From positions 1 to 10,359 of the forward strand of contig JAUWKY010000040.1 of assembly GCA_030613915.1 (NCBI GenBank): a DNA stretch of 10,359 nt. The letters run 5' to 3'. Made by a program: the position numbers and the translations under genes. Shown here in pieces: positions 1 to 7,188 of the stretch (position 1 is its first letter; every line of letters begins with the position of its first letter). The notes beneath the pieces were generated by a model. It did not search any database, had not been told where the DNA came from, and saw only the letters and a list, made by a program, of their open reading frames with translations. The stretch comes from Syntrophobacterales bacterium. GTDB taxonomy: Bacteria; Desulfobacterota; Syntrophobacteria; BM002.

Positions 1-47
1 CCCTTTCCGCCTAAGGCGGACGGCCTCAGGGTGACAGGCGGCAAAGG
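1..47. repeat. REP-like hairpin at the left edge
   Basis: The segment opens with a short perfect hairpin, CCGCC-TAA-GGCGG at 7-19, followed by CCTCAGGGTGACAGG. Its layout (G/C-rich hairpin next to a GGTGAC-type tail) recalls the intergenic REP-like hairpins seen later in this window near 8450 and 8700, but the bases are not the same family. Being at the very edge it may be cut off. The remaining leader to 130 shows no gene; ATGGT and ACCAT arms around 57-72 are a minor second inverted repeat. Confidence 0.35.
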
Positions 48-130
48 TGGTCTCTGATGGTTCCAAGACCATTAGCCAGCACTAGAGGACCAGCTTTTCG
101 TCGCCCAAATAAAGGTTCAGGAGGTCAACT

Positions 131-2545
131 ATGGGTGAGCGCAAGAGACTGTTCTTGCTGATTCTCATCATGACAACCGTGTCAATGGTTGTTGTCGGAA
201 TCACCATCTACGTCTTGTATGGCACTTCTTTTGAGCAACAACGAGAAAGACTGGTGGAGACTGCTCAGAGTCAGGCCCGTCTGATAGAAGCCGTCGCCCG
301 GTTTGATGCCGCTCATGAAAGAATCGACCCCGGATCTTATCCTGGTGGTCCAGCTGTGGCTACCTTAAGCCAGATCATTGATGCCCACCGGCATTACAGG
401 GGTTTTGGTGAGACTGGAGAGTTCACCCTTGCTCGCCGCGAGGGGATGAATATTTTTTTCTTGCTCAGACACCGCCATTCTGACCTCGATCAACCAAAAT
501 CCGTTCCTCTAGATTCAGAACTAGCCGAGCCCATGAGAAGGGCACTGTCTGGTTTATCCGGTACCGTGGTGGGACTGGATTACCGTGGAGAGACAGTACT
601 GGCAGCACACGAGCCGGTGGCAGAATTGGGCTCGGGTATAGTGGCGAAGATTGATCTGTCTGAGATTAGGGCTCCGTTTATGAGGGCGGGTCTAATCGCC
701 ATTTGTGCTGCGCTTTTGGTGGTCTTCGTGGGTGCAGTTGTTTTCCTTCGCGTCAGCAATCCCATCATGAAACGTTTGGAGGAGCGCACTGCTGAACTCA
801 TGAAAGCAAACGAACATCTTGAACTCGAAATCCAAGAGCGCAAAGAGGCAGAGGAAGCGCTGGCGTGGGAGGCCTCAATAAATGCCGCTATAGCAGAATT
901 ATCTCGTGCCTTGATTCTGCCCAAACCCATTGAGGACATTTCTTGGATGGTGCTCGAACATGCGAAACACTTCACACGCAGTGATTTCGGCTACGTTGGC
1001 TTCATTGACCCAGACACTGGCTACCTCGTTAGTGTGACCATGACCAGAGACATCTGGGACACCTGCCATGTGCCGGATAAAGAAATCATCTTCAAAAAAT
1101 TCAGCGGGCTTTGGGGATGGGTATTGGAAAACCGCAAACCCCTGCTGACAAACTCACCGGCACAGGAGCCCATGTCTGCTGGAACTCCTCCGGGGCATAT
1201 ACCTATCAGTCGTTTCATTTCAGTTCCTGCAATGCTCGGCGACAGCCTGGTCGGACAAATTGCGCTGGCAAACTCTGAACGGGATTACACTGAAGATGAC
1301 CTTACTCTCATACAACGGCTGGCAACCCTCTATGCGATTGCTATTCAGCGCAACCAGGCGGAGGAAGAGCTACAACAAGCACACGCCGAGCTTGAACAAC
1401 GTGTGGAGGAACGTACTGCCGAACTGCTGCAGGCAAACGAGCAACTTCTGCGGGAAATAGAGGAGCGCAGACGGGCGGAGGAGGAGATCAGAAGGGCTGA
1501 AGAAAAATATAGACTGTTGGTACAGAATCTCCCCAGCATAATCTACAAAGGATACAAAGACTGGTCAGTGGAGTTTTTTGACGACAAGGTCGAATCATTA
1601 ATGGGCTATAGTGCCGATGACTTTCATTCCAAGAGATTGAAATGGAGTGATTTAATTGTTGAGGAAGATCTTGAGACTGTTAGGGAAGACTTTGTCGAGG
1701 CCTTAAAAGCAGACAAGTCCTACGTGAGAGAATACAGGACGAAAACTCGGGCTGGGGATATTCTTTGGATACAAGATAGAGGGCAGATAATTTGTGACGA
1801 GGATGGGGTGGTTGATTATGTGAGTGGTGCCTTTTTTGATATCACAGACCGGAAGATGGCTGAAGAGGCATTGCGGCAATCGGAAAGGGAACTCCGTTTG
1901 CTCTCCACCCAACTTCTCGCGGTACAGGAGCAGGAAAGAGGACGGATCGCCAGGGAACTACACGATGGCATTGGCCAATCTCTGAGCGCCATCAAGTTTA
2001 GAGTTGAAGATGCCCTCGGGCAAATGGGTAAAAACTTAGCCGAGTCAAGTATCAATTCATTGAACAGTCTCATTCCGGTAATTCAAAGCACCGTTGAAGA
2101 AGTTCGAAGAATAACCATGGACCTGCGGCCAGCTACTCTGGATGACCTGGGAATTTTGGCAACAATCGCTTGGTTTTGCCGTGAGTTTCAAGAAACATAT
2201 GCAAACGTCAAAATCGAAAAAGAGATTGGCATAGCAGAAACTGACATTCCTGAATCTTTGAAGACTGTTATCTTTAGAGTTGTGCAGGAAGCCCTGAACA
2301 ACGTGGCAAAACACAGCGGCGCAGAAAGCGTCACTATCTTCCTGACGAAGAGAGACGATACCATAGAGTTGACGATTGAGGATAATGGTCGCGGCTTCGA
2401 CCTAGAAGAGGAGCTCGATATCGATGTCTCTAAGAGGGGCTTCGGGCTCGGGAGCATGAAGGAGCGAACAGAACTCTCCGGGGGGTCTTTTTCCCTCGAG
2501 TCAGTCAGGAGAGAAGGAACCACTGTCAGGGCATCTTGGCCTTGA
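131..2545 (+). CDS. Membrane sensor histidine kinase, Cache-GAF-PAS-HisKA_3-HATPase
   Basis: This is an 804-residue inner-membrane sensor kinase, expected to autophosphorylate and pass phosphate to a NarL-type regulator. In order: a membrane segment (about 7-30), an extracytoplasmic Cache-like domain (31-183, with a DYRGETVLAAHEPV stretch typical of Cache C-termini), a second membrane segment (184-206), a coiled coil (208-245), a GAF domain (255-405), a second coiled coil (405-458), a PAS/PAC domain (459-577), then the HisKA_3 dimerisation helix pair with H-box RIARELHDGIGQ (phospho-His 611), a DLRP motif, N-box EALNNVAKHS (720-729) and G-boxes DNGRGF and GFGLGSMKERT. The start is supported by AGGAGGT at 119-125, five bases before ATG. 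The convergent LuxR-type regulator at 2629-3294 is the obvious partner. The signal sensed cannot be read from the sequence. The two coiled coils are near copies of each other. Confidence 0.95.
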   Translation: MGERKRLFLLILIMTTVSMVVVGITIYVLYGTSFEQQRERLVETAQSQARLIEAVARFDAAHERIDPGSYPGGPAVATLSQIIDAHRHYRGFGETGEFTLARREGMNIFFLLRHRHSDLDQPKSVPLDSELAEPMRRALSGLSGTVVGLDYRGETVLAAHEPVAELGSGIVAKIDLSEIRAPFMRAGLIAICAALLVVFVGAVVFLRVSNPIMKRLEERTAELMKANEHLELEIQERKEAEEALAWEASINAAIAELSRALILPKPIEDISWMVLEHAKHFTRSDFGYVGFIDPDTGYLVSVTMTRDIWDTCHVPDKEIIFKKFSGLWGWVLENRKPLLTNSPAQEPMSAGTPPGHIPISRFISVPAMLGDSLVGQIALANSERDYTEDDLTLIQRLATLYAIAIQRNQAEEELQQAHAELEQRVEERTAELLQANEQLLREIEERRRAEEEIRRAEEKYRLLVQNLPSIIYKGYKDWSVEFFDDKVESLMGYSADDFHSKRLKWSDLIVEEDLETVREDFVEALKADKSYVREYRTKTRAGDILWIQDRGQIICDEDGVVDYVSGAFFDITDRKMAEEALRQSERELRLLSTQLLAVQEQERGRIARELHDGIGQSLSAIKFRVEDALGQMGKNLAESSINSLNSLIPVIQSTVEEVRRITMDLRPATLDDLGILATIAWFCREFQETYANVKIEKEIGIAETDIPESLKTVIFRVVQEALNNVAKHSGAESVTIFLTKRDDTIELTIEDNGRGFDLEEELDIDVSKRGFGLGSMKERTELSGGSFSLESVRREGTTVRASWP

Positions 2546-2628
2546 GATTGCAGATCTCAGATTGAAGATTTGAAAAAGACGTAAACGTTCTTAAATTCGC
2601 AATCCGCAATTCGCAATTCGCAATTCCT
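2545..2628. repeat. Paired heptamer arrays, locus 1 (stop to stop)
   Basis: The space between the convergent kinase and regulator genes is built from 7-bp units. On the left are AGATTGC, AGATCTC, AGATTGA, AGATTTG (2545-2572), whose first base is the last base of the kinase stop codon. On the right are AATTCGC, AATCCGC, AATTCGC, AATTCGC, AATTCCT (2594-2628), ending directly against the regulator stop codon. The right array read in reverse (GAATTGC, GGATTGC) resembles the left array, so the two could pair imperfectly (about 17 of 28 positions) around a 21-bp centre. Total length is 84 bp, exactly twelve units. A bidirectional terminator role is inference. Confidence 0.75.
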
Positions 2629-3294
2629 TCACCTTGTAACCAATCCCCTTTCCATGGCATAAGCTGTCAAGGCCGCGGCACTGTGGAGATCCAATTTCTT
2701 CATGAGGTTAGCCCGGTGCTTTTCTACCGTCTTTACACTGATGTACAGGTAGTCGGCGATCTCTTTATTTTTATGGCCCTCGGCAATCAGTTTTAGAATT
2801 TCTCGCTCCCGTTTGGTGAGTGTGTCCCACGGGGAACTCGACTCAAAGCTCTTCCTGCCCTCGAGATATCCTTCTATTACCATTTGCGACACGGAGGGAC
2901 TGAGGTAACGCTTCCCCCCGAGAACGCTCTTTATAGCCATTATCAGTTCCGCAGACGAAGCATCTTTCAAAATATAGCCGTCAGCCCCAGCCTGCAGAAC
3001 CTCGAGAATGAATTCTTCTGCCTTGTGAACCGTCAGGGCCAAAATCTTCGTCTCTGGAGTACGTTTCTTGATCTCTCTGATGGCCTCAACCCCATTCATC
3101 TTCGGCATGGAGAGGTCCGTCAGGATAAGATCGGGCCTGAGTTCCTCCACCCGCCGAATGGCTTGTCGGCCATCTTCTGCCTCCCCTACCACTTCGAGGT
3201 CCGATTCAGCGGAGAGTAGGGCCCGTAGCCCCTCTCTGAGAATAGTATGATCCTCGGCGATAACGACTCTACGTTTTGCTTTCACCAGTTTCAC
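2629..3294 (-). CDS. NarL/FixJ-type response regulator, receiver plus LuxR HTH
   Basis: A 221-residue cytoplasmic transcription regulator. Residues 8-125 form a receiver with acidic pocket E14/D15, phospho-acceptor D60 (in LILTDLSMP), T88 and K110. Residues 157-218 form a LuxR-type helix-turn-helix (LTKREREILKLIAEGHKNKE, then SVKTVEKHRANL). Length and order match the NarL/FixJ family, and HisKA_3 kinases such as the convergent neighbour normally pair with this family, so the two are probably cognate. The first start is GTG at 3294, which lacks a good ribosome site; a second GTG at 3285 (residue 4) has AGGTGA about six bases upstream and is an equally good or better start. A sigma-70-like promoter lies at 3323-3351. 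Target genes are unknown. Confidence 0.95.
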   Translation of the reverse strand: MKLVKAKRRVVIAEDHTILREGLRALLSAESDLEVVGEAEDGRQAIRRVEELRPDLILTDLSMPKMNGVEAIREIKKRTPETKILALTVHKAEEFILEVLQAGADGYILKDASSAELIMAIKSVLGGKRYLSPSVSQMVIEGYLEGRKSFESSSPWDTLTKREREILKLIAEGHKNKEIADYLYISVKTVEKHRANLMKKLDLHSAAALTAYAMERGLVTR

Positions 3295-3322
3295 CTGAGC
3301 ATAGAGTTGGCTGTCTTCTGCC

Positions 3323-3351
3323 AGAATACAATTTGAGGAGAAAACTGTAAA
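3323..3351 (-). promoter_or_regulatory. Candidate sigma-70 promoter for the LuxR-type regulator
   Basis: Read on the minus strand: -35 TTTACA (3351-3346), a 17-bp spacer and -10 TATTCT (3328-3323). The -35 matches consensus at 5 of 6 bases and the -10 at 4 of 6. It sits about 30-40 bp upstream of the GTG starts at 3294 and 3285, the right place for this gene. Confidence 0.45.
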
Positions 3352-3384
3352 GCACTTGCCGGCTGCAAACCCTCGCCCTGGAAA

Positions 3385-3415
3385 ATACAGTGTAATATTT
3401 CCATATCTACTGTAT
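3385..3415. promoter_or_regulatory. Inverted repeat between divergent regulator genes
   Basis: ATACAGT (3385-3391) and ACTGTAT (3409-3415) are perfect 7-bp arms separated by 17 bp, so equivalent positions are about 24 bp apart. The site lies in the 205-bp space between the divergent regulator genes at 3294 and 3500, where a dimeric regulator could control either or both. NarL-family proteins bind such spaced half-sites, but binding here is inference. Confidence 0.4.
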
Positions 3416-3499
3416 CCGCCCCATTTCTAGTCAATAGGTGCTTGTTGTAGGGTGTAGCAGTATCTTCCTATCATCCAGCCCGTTGTGGAGTAAAACCAG

Positions 3500-3874
3500 A
3501 TGTTCAAGACATTGCTTGTTGAGGACAACGGTCCCTTTCGTCAGTCTCTCAGGGAGATGCTGTGCGAGCGATTTCCTAGAATGGTTGTCGAGGAGGCTGA
3601 GGACGGAGAGGAAGCACTGCAGAAACTAGAGGGTTTGCTCCCTCATCTCGTTTTTATGGACATAAAATTGCCAGGGGCAAACGGCCTCGAGATTACCAGA
3701 AAGATAAAGGAGCGCTATTCCACGATACAAGTAATAATCCTAACAAGTTATGACTTTCTGGAGTACCGAGAGGCTGCAGTCCAGTATGGAGCCGATCATT
3801 TCCTTTCAAAAGAATCGTCGAGTCGAGAGGACATTTTGGCATTAGTCGACAGTATCTATTCTGAGGATGGCTAG
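3500..3874 (+). CDS. Stand-alone receiver-domain response regulator
   Basis: A 124-residue protein consisting of one receiver domain and no output domain. The acidic pair E8/D9, phospho-acceptor D54 (in LVFMDIKLPG), T82 and K104 are all present, so it should be phosphorylatable. GGAG at 3487-3490, nine bases before ATG, supports the start. Single-domain receivers act by protein contact, as in phosphorelays, or by controlling a partner such as an anti-sigma factor. It precedes a sigma-70 factor by 149 bp on the same strand, and a kinase and a full-length regulator lie just to the left. Control of the sigma factor or a branch of the kinase pathway are both possible. The partner cannot be told from sequence. 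Confidence 0.92.
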   Translation: MFKTLLVEDNGPFRQSLREMLCERFPRMVVEEAEDGEEALQKLEGLLPHLVFMDIKLPGANGLEITRKIKERYSTIQVIILTSYDFLEYREAAVQYGADHFLSKESSSREDILALVDSIYSEDG

Positions 3875-4023
3875 CCCTACATGGGAACCGTTGGCGGAAT
3901 ACAGTATTTCTGCCCTGAATTTACTCAATGCACCTGATTTACTTCTCAGACAATTTCAGTAGCCTGGGAGATATTTTGCCGTCTCCCTTTTTCGCTATTC
4001 ACTTTTTATTGAGGAGTGTGATC

Positions 4024-5292
4024 ATGTCAGTCTCTCTCAATCATTCGGACTCGGGGCTTACCATTCAAGATCTGTATCCGGACTATGTTTGGAACAATGG
4101 CCCATCTGATTCTGTGGAAGAGTGTGGGGCAACTGACAGAGAGCAACAATTGGATCGAGTGGAACAAGAACAAGATCTTTTCGGGGAGAAAGATCCCCTG
4201 GATGTCAGCGTGACCTCGGACACTGAGGAAGACGATTTTTTTCAGACCAATCTCATCAATTGCTACCTTCAAGATGTCTCCCGATATCACCTGCTCACCC
4301 TTGAACGTGAGATTGAGTTGGCGCGAATCATTAAGGAAGGTCAAGAAGAAGTGGTCAACTTGGTGGTCACCCACTGCGTTGCAGAAAAACACTTCGGCGA
4401 CTTTCGCAAGAAAATTCTCAAGTGGCAGAGCGAGGTGGAATCCTTTCCCGGACTTCGTGAAAAAATGGTGGGGCACATTGTATCGACCCTGGAAAGTGGC
4501 GCCAGCGGCAATGGCGCAGCTGAAATATGCCAGAGACTTCTCGCTGAGGTTCGGGCCGTAGTTGCCAGAATCAACACGGCCCAGGATGAAATGGTCAAGG
4601 CTAACCTTCGGCTGGTGCTCAGTATTGCCAAGCGGTACCGTGGTCGAGGTCTGAGTTTTTTAGACCTAATCCAAGAGGGCAACATGGGACTGATCAGGGC
4701 GGTCTCCCGATACGATTACACCAAGGGTAACCGTTTCAGCACGTATGCTACCTGGTGGGTGAGGCAGGGTATTATCCGAGCCCTTTATGAAAAGACCAAC
4801 ACTATCCGGCTGCCTGTTCATGTCATCGAGATGAAAAGCTTCTTCCACAGGATTGTGTCCGAGCTTGCCGAAGAGCTTGACCGCGAACCCAGTCCTGTGG
4901 AGATTGCCGAGCGCAGCGGATTATCTGTTGACAAAGTCACGATGCTCGCTCAGTTGTCCACACGGCCGGCCTCTTTGGAAGCGACGGTTGGCAACAGAGA
5001 GCAGCAGTTAGGAGATTTCATAGAAGACAAAAGAACTGTGTCACCTTTGGAAGGGATCAGCCAACAGGAATTGGTTGAGGTCACCCGTGAGGTCTTGGCC
5101 TCTCTGTCTCCTCGCGAGGAGGGAGTGCTGAAATCTCGTTTTGGTATAGATGGCAGGCCCACGCAGACACTCAAGAGCATCGGCGGGCACTTTGGTGTAT
5201 CAAAGGAACGTATCCGACAAATCGAAAAGAGGGCCATCCAAAAACTGCGACACACACCGCTCTCAGATCAACTCAGGTGCTTTCTTGATTAA
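4024..5292 (+). CDS. Sigma-70 family RNA polymerase sigma factor (RpoD/RpoS-like, group 2)
   Basis: A 422-residue sigma factor that would direct RNA polymerase to -10/-35 promoters. Residues 1-70 are acidic and not clearly a region 1.1. Region 1.2 is about 71-106 (NCYLQDVSRYHLLTLERE), a short non-conserved insert spans about 107-185, and region 2 covers 186-256 with the classic ANLRLVLSIAKRY, DLIQEGNMGL and FSTYATWWVRQ motifs. Region 3 is about 258-335 and region 4 is 352-419, ending in GVSKERIRQIEKRAIQKLR. Size and lack of region 1.1 suit an alternative (group 2) factor rather than the housekeeping RpoD. An upstream in-frame ATG at 3928 would add 32 residues, but GAGGAG at 4011-4016, seven bases before 4024, decides the start. 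A small cysteine-rich gene follows on the same strand. Confidence 0.94.
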   Translation: MSVSLNHSDSGLTIQDLYPDYVWNNGPSDSVEECGATDREQQLDRVEQEQDLFGEKDPLDVSVTSDTEEDDFFQTNLINCYLQDVSRYHLLTLEREIELARIIKEGQEEVVNLVVTHCVAEKHFGDFRKKILKWQSEVESFPGLREKMVGHIVSTLESGASGNGAAEICQRLLAEVRAVVARINTAQDEMVKANLRLVLSIAKRYRGRGLSFLDLIQEGNMGLIRAVSRYDYTKGNRFSTYATWWVRQGIIRALYEKTNTIRLPVHVIEMKSFFHRIVSELAEELDREPSPVEIAERSGLSVDKVTMLAQLSTRPASLEATVGNREQQLGDFIEDKRTVSPLEGISQQELVEVTREVLASLSPREEGVLKSRFGIDGRPTQTLKSIGGHFGVSKERIRQIEKRAIQKLRHTPLSDQLRCFLD

Positions 5293-5338
5293 CTATCCTC
5301 GAGGCAAGCTCGAGTTGGGCTAGTATTCAATGTAACCA

Positions 5339-5644
5339 ATGGTTCACTTGGGGGTGAGCTCATTGATTTCCCACAGGATCAATTCTTGTTTGGTTTTTGC
5401 TGAGGGTAAATGCCCTCATAAGCTGACTATGGAAAGGGTCTATATAATTTCACACCTTATGGACCCCGATGGACTCCGCCGGGCACGGAGCAAATGTTTC
5501 AAATGCAAACTGTACATAAAAGTCCGGTATTATCCCACTGGTTTGGAGATAGATGACCTGAAAGCGGGCAAGGTGAACGGCTGTATTAAATGCCATTCAG
5601 CAACTACTGACAATGACTGGGACTGCACTGGATCGATAAAGTAA
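5339..5644 (+). CDS. Small cysteine-rich protein, probable zinc-binding module
   Basis: A 101-residue protein of unknown function with Cys at 17, 25, 53, 56, 82, 85 and 96, including two CxxC pairs (CFKC and CIKC) that could form a metal site. No signal peptide or membrane segment is visible. Residues 25-59 align without gaps to residues 17-51 of the PilZ protein at 9034-9507 (12 of 35 identical: CP, TM, Y, I, L, P, A, CxxC, Y). The ATG at 5339 has no ribosome site. TTG at 5363 has GGGGTGA five bases upstream and would line up with residue 1 of that relative, giving 93 residues, so the true start may be 5363. The gene follows the sigma factor by 46 bp and is closed by the terminator at 5679, suggesting one transcript. 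Confidence 0.7.
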   Translation: MVHLGVSSLISHRINSCLVFAEGKCPHKLTMERVYIISHLMDPDGLRRARSKCFKCKLYIKVRYYPTGLEIDDLKAGKVNGCIKCHSATTDNDWDCTGSIK

Positions 5645-5678
5645 GAACGTAATTTACCTCATCGCACCTCCACCGACG

Positions 5679-5717
5679 AAACCCCTCTTTGGTAAGCACC
5701 AGAGGGGTTTTTTATTT
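5679..5717 (+). terminator. Rho-independent terminator after the sigma-factor gene cluster
   Basis: AACCCCTC (5680-5687) pairs with GAGGGGTT (5702-5709); inside, TGGT and ACCA extend the stem with a small bulge. The sequence TTTTTTATTTT follows. It sits 35 bp after the stop of the small Cys-rich gene and should end the sigma-factor transcript. Confidence 0.85.
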
Positions 5718-5734
5718 TGTTGGAATAAAAAAAG

Positions 5735-5768
5735 TGCCCCACCCCTGCGGCTCCGCAAGGGTGGGGCA
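5735..5768 (-). terminator. Second strong hairpin, terminator-like on the minus strand
   Basis: TGCCCCACCC (5735-5744) and GGGTGGGGCA (5759-5768) pair perfectly; TGCGG and CCGCA extend the stem inside after one mismatch. Seven A's at 5727-5733 become a T run on the minus strand, giving a textbook intrinsic terminator for leftward transcription. No minus-strand gene lies immediately to the right, so it may instead be part of a mobile hairpin element. Confidence 0.55.
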
Positions 5769-5950
5769 AATCCAGGGAGGTTTCAATAGGATAGGGTCCA
5801 TACGGGGACTTTCCAAACCCTACCCGTTTAATAGTATAACCTGGAAATACAAGGGAGTAAACACTATCTCCAAAATGATAATAAAAGATCCCATTGATCT
5901 GAACGACCAAATAGGCTAAGACCGTTTCTATCCGCTTCTTCTTTTCAGAG
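5769..5950. other. Intergenic stretch with no supported gene
   Basis: Apart from a small hairpin GTCC-ATACGG-GGAC (5797-5810) nested inside TAGGGT and ACCCTA arms, nothing is recognisable. Short open frames exist on both strands but begin inside the terminators and show no family features. The stretch may be a remnant of an intergenic repeat. Confidence 0.4.
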
Positions 5951-5956
5951 TTTTTG

Positions 5957-6018
5957 GTGTCAGGTGTCGGGTGTCAGGAAAAATAAATATAGAAGCTGAA
6001 ACCTGAACACTGAAACCT
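5957..6018. repeat. Paired heptamer arrays, locus 2
   Basis: The left array is GTGTCAG, GTGTCGG, GTGTCAG (5957-5977). The right array is CTGAAAC, CTGAACA, CTGAAAC (5996-6016), whose reverse complement GTTTCAG, TGTTCAG, GTTTCAG matches the left array at 15 of 21 positions. An A-rich 18-bp centre separates them. It lies 46 bp upstream of the radical SAM start, so it would fall in or near that gene's leader. Confidence 0.7.
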
Positions 6019-6063
6019 CCATCCGGGCTAGAAGGTACAAGCAAACCTGGGAAAAACTTCAAC

Positions 6064-7065
6064 GTGGAAAACGATCTTAGAGAATGCATTTTATGCGAAC
6101 ACAGGTGCGGGGTAGACCGTTTAGCTGGCGATCTTGGCGTCTGTCGAATGTCTACTCCTGTAGTCGCATCGAGGACTCTTCATCCTGCTCCCCCTGAAAG
6201 CTATACCATCTTTGTCGCGGGATGTAATTTCAAGTGTTTGGGTTGTCAGAACTGGACCATATCCCAATATCCAGACAACAGGATGGCTGTGGACGGATAC
6301 GTGGATCCAGGATCCCTCGCCCTGGAATCCGTGAGGATGATTCAGTCAACCTCAGGAACTCTTATGGCGGCTGACAGGATCTTTTTCTCTGGCGGTGAGC
6401 CCACAATCCACCTCCCTTTCATTGAAAAGGTTGTAGACGAGGCCCGGCGCCTCAGCTCCAACCTGAAGGTCAATTTCGACACCAATGGTTTTATGACCGA
6501 GGAATCCCTCCACAGAGTGCTTGGCTTTACCACCTCTCTAACCTTCGATCTCAAAGCCTTCTACGACGACACCATGAGGGCTATCTCCGGGACGCCTGTT
6601 GGCCCCATCTTGAGAAATGCTGAAATAGTAGCCAGAACCGCCAGTGACAAGCTCTGGGAGTACCGGATAGTTGCCATTCCTGAAGTGAACGAGGAGGACA
6701 TTGAGCCACTTTGCCGATTTCTCGCTTCCATCTCCAAGAAATTGCCTGTTGCTTTTCTCGCCTTCAGGCCGAACTACGTCCTGGATGAACATCATGGGGC
6801 AACAAGAGAGCTCATGAAAAAATGTGTTGAGCTGGCAAGAGGGGCTGGGTTGAGAAACGTCAGTTATGCTGGCATGACTAATATCCCGGGAAAGAAAGGT
6901 GTTCTCTTGGAAGAGGTGGAAGGGATCTACGAGAGGGCAGGTGCCAAATTGGCCGCCTCATATGCCCGCTCAAAGGGCTGCACCACTCACCCCAGGAACT
7001 GTGGTGACTGCGAGTCTATGCACAATTGCCCACTCAAGAGATACATACCCATTAGGAGTTGCTAA
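6064..7065 (+). CDS. Radical SAM protein, PflA/PflX-like
   Basis: A 333-residue radical SAM enzyme. The SAM-binding iron-sulfur cluster motif is CxxxCxxC at C54, C58 and C61 (GCNFKCLGCQNW), followed by the GGEP motif at 110-113 and a DTNGF strand near 140, all as in pyruvate formate-lyase activating enzyme relatives. The N-terminus has C8, C11, C15 and C27 in a CxxCxxxCGVDR-GxxGxC pattern typical of PflX-type proteins and of related AmmeMemoRadiSam enzymes. The last 28 residues carry five more Cys (306, 313, 316, 322, 333), which could hold an auxiliary cluster. The only usable start is GTG at 6064; GGGA about 11 bases upstream is a weak ribosome site. No formate-lyase-like or other glycyl-radical partner gene is present, so the substrate is unknown. 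Confidence 0.88.
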   Translation: MENDLRECILCEHRCGVDRLAGDLGVCRMSTPVVASRTLHPAPPESYTIFVAGCNFKCLGCQNWTISQYPDNRMAVDGYVDPGSLALESVRMIQSTSGTLMAADRIFFSGGEPTIHLPFIEKVVDEARRLSSNLKVNFDTNGFMTEESLHRVLGFTTSLTFDLKAFYDDTMRAISGTPVGPILRNAEIVARTASDKLWEYRIVAIPEVNEEDIEPLCRFLASISKKLPVAFLAFRPNYVLDEHHGATRELMKKCVELARGAGLRNVSYAGMTNIPGKKGVLLEEVEGIYERAGAKLAASYARSKGCTTHPRNCGDCESMHNCPLKRYIPIRSC

Positions 7066-7188
7066 TAGGGCATAGAGTTTTGGTAAACAGTAAACGGTGA
7101 ACGGTAAACGGATGAGGTCAAGAGCCGCAACTGTTCACTATTTACCGCTTACTCTCTTTTGCTCCATGCCCCATGCTCTATGCCCCAT
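7065..7188. repeat. Paired and nested heptamer arrays, locus 3
   Basis: Between the convergent radical SAM and glucokinase genes two heptamer families are nested in inverted order. Outer left is ATAGGGC, ATAGAGT (7065-7078), starting on the last base of the radical SAM stop codon. Inner left is GTAAACA, GTAAACG, GTGAACG, GTAAACG (7083-7110). Inner right is CTGTTCA, CTATTTA, CCGCTTA (7131-7151). Outer right is GCTCCAT, GCCCCAT, GCTCTAT, GCCCCAT (7161-7188), which runs into the glucokinase gene. Inner arms match at 16 of 22 positions and every mismatch is a transition. The whole forms a possible 120-nt imperfect hairpin. Confidence 0.75.

Noticed and set aside
3928..4023. Upstream ATG extending the sigma factor by 32 residues
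   Set aside because: No ribosome site there, and the extension is hydrophobic and unlike sigma factors; GAGGAG before 4024 is clear.
5298..5314. CTCGAG-GCAAG-CTCGAG hairpin after the sigma gene as a terminator
   Set aside because: No T run follows, and a much better terminator lies after the next gene.
5582..5596. CxxCH motif (CIKCH) suggesting a c-type cytochrome
   Set aside because: No signal peptide, and the first CxxC pair and neighbouring cysteines fit a metal-binding module better; cytochrome maturation needs export.
5689..5919. Open frames of 76 (+) and 83 (-) residues
   Set aside because: They start inside a terminator, lack ribosome sites, and the reading runs through both strong hairpins.
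7083..7188. Short repeats as a CRISPR array
   Set aside because: Units are 7 bp, degenerate and contiguous without spacers, and no cas genes are present.
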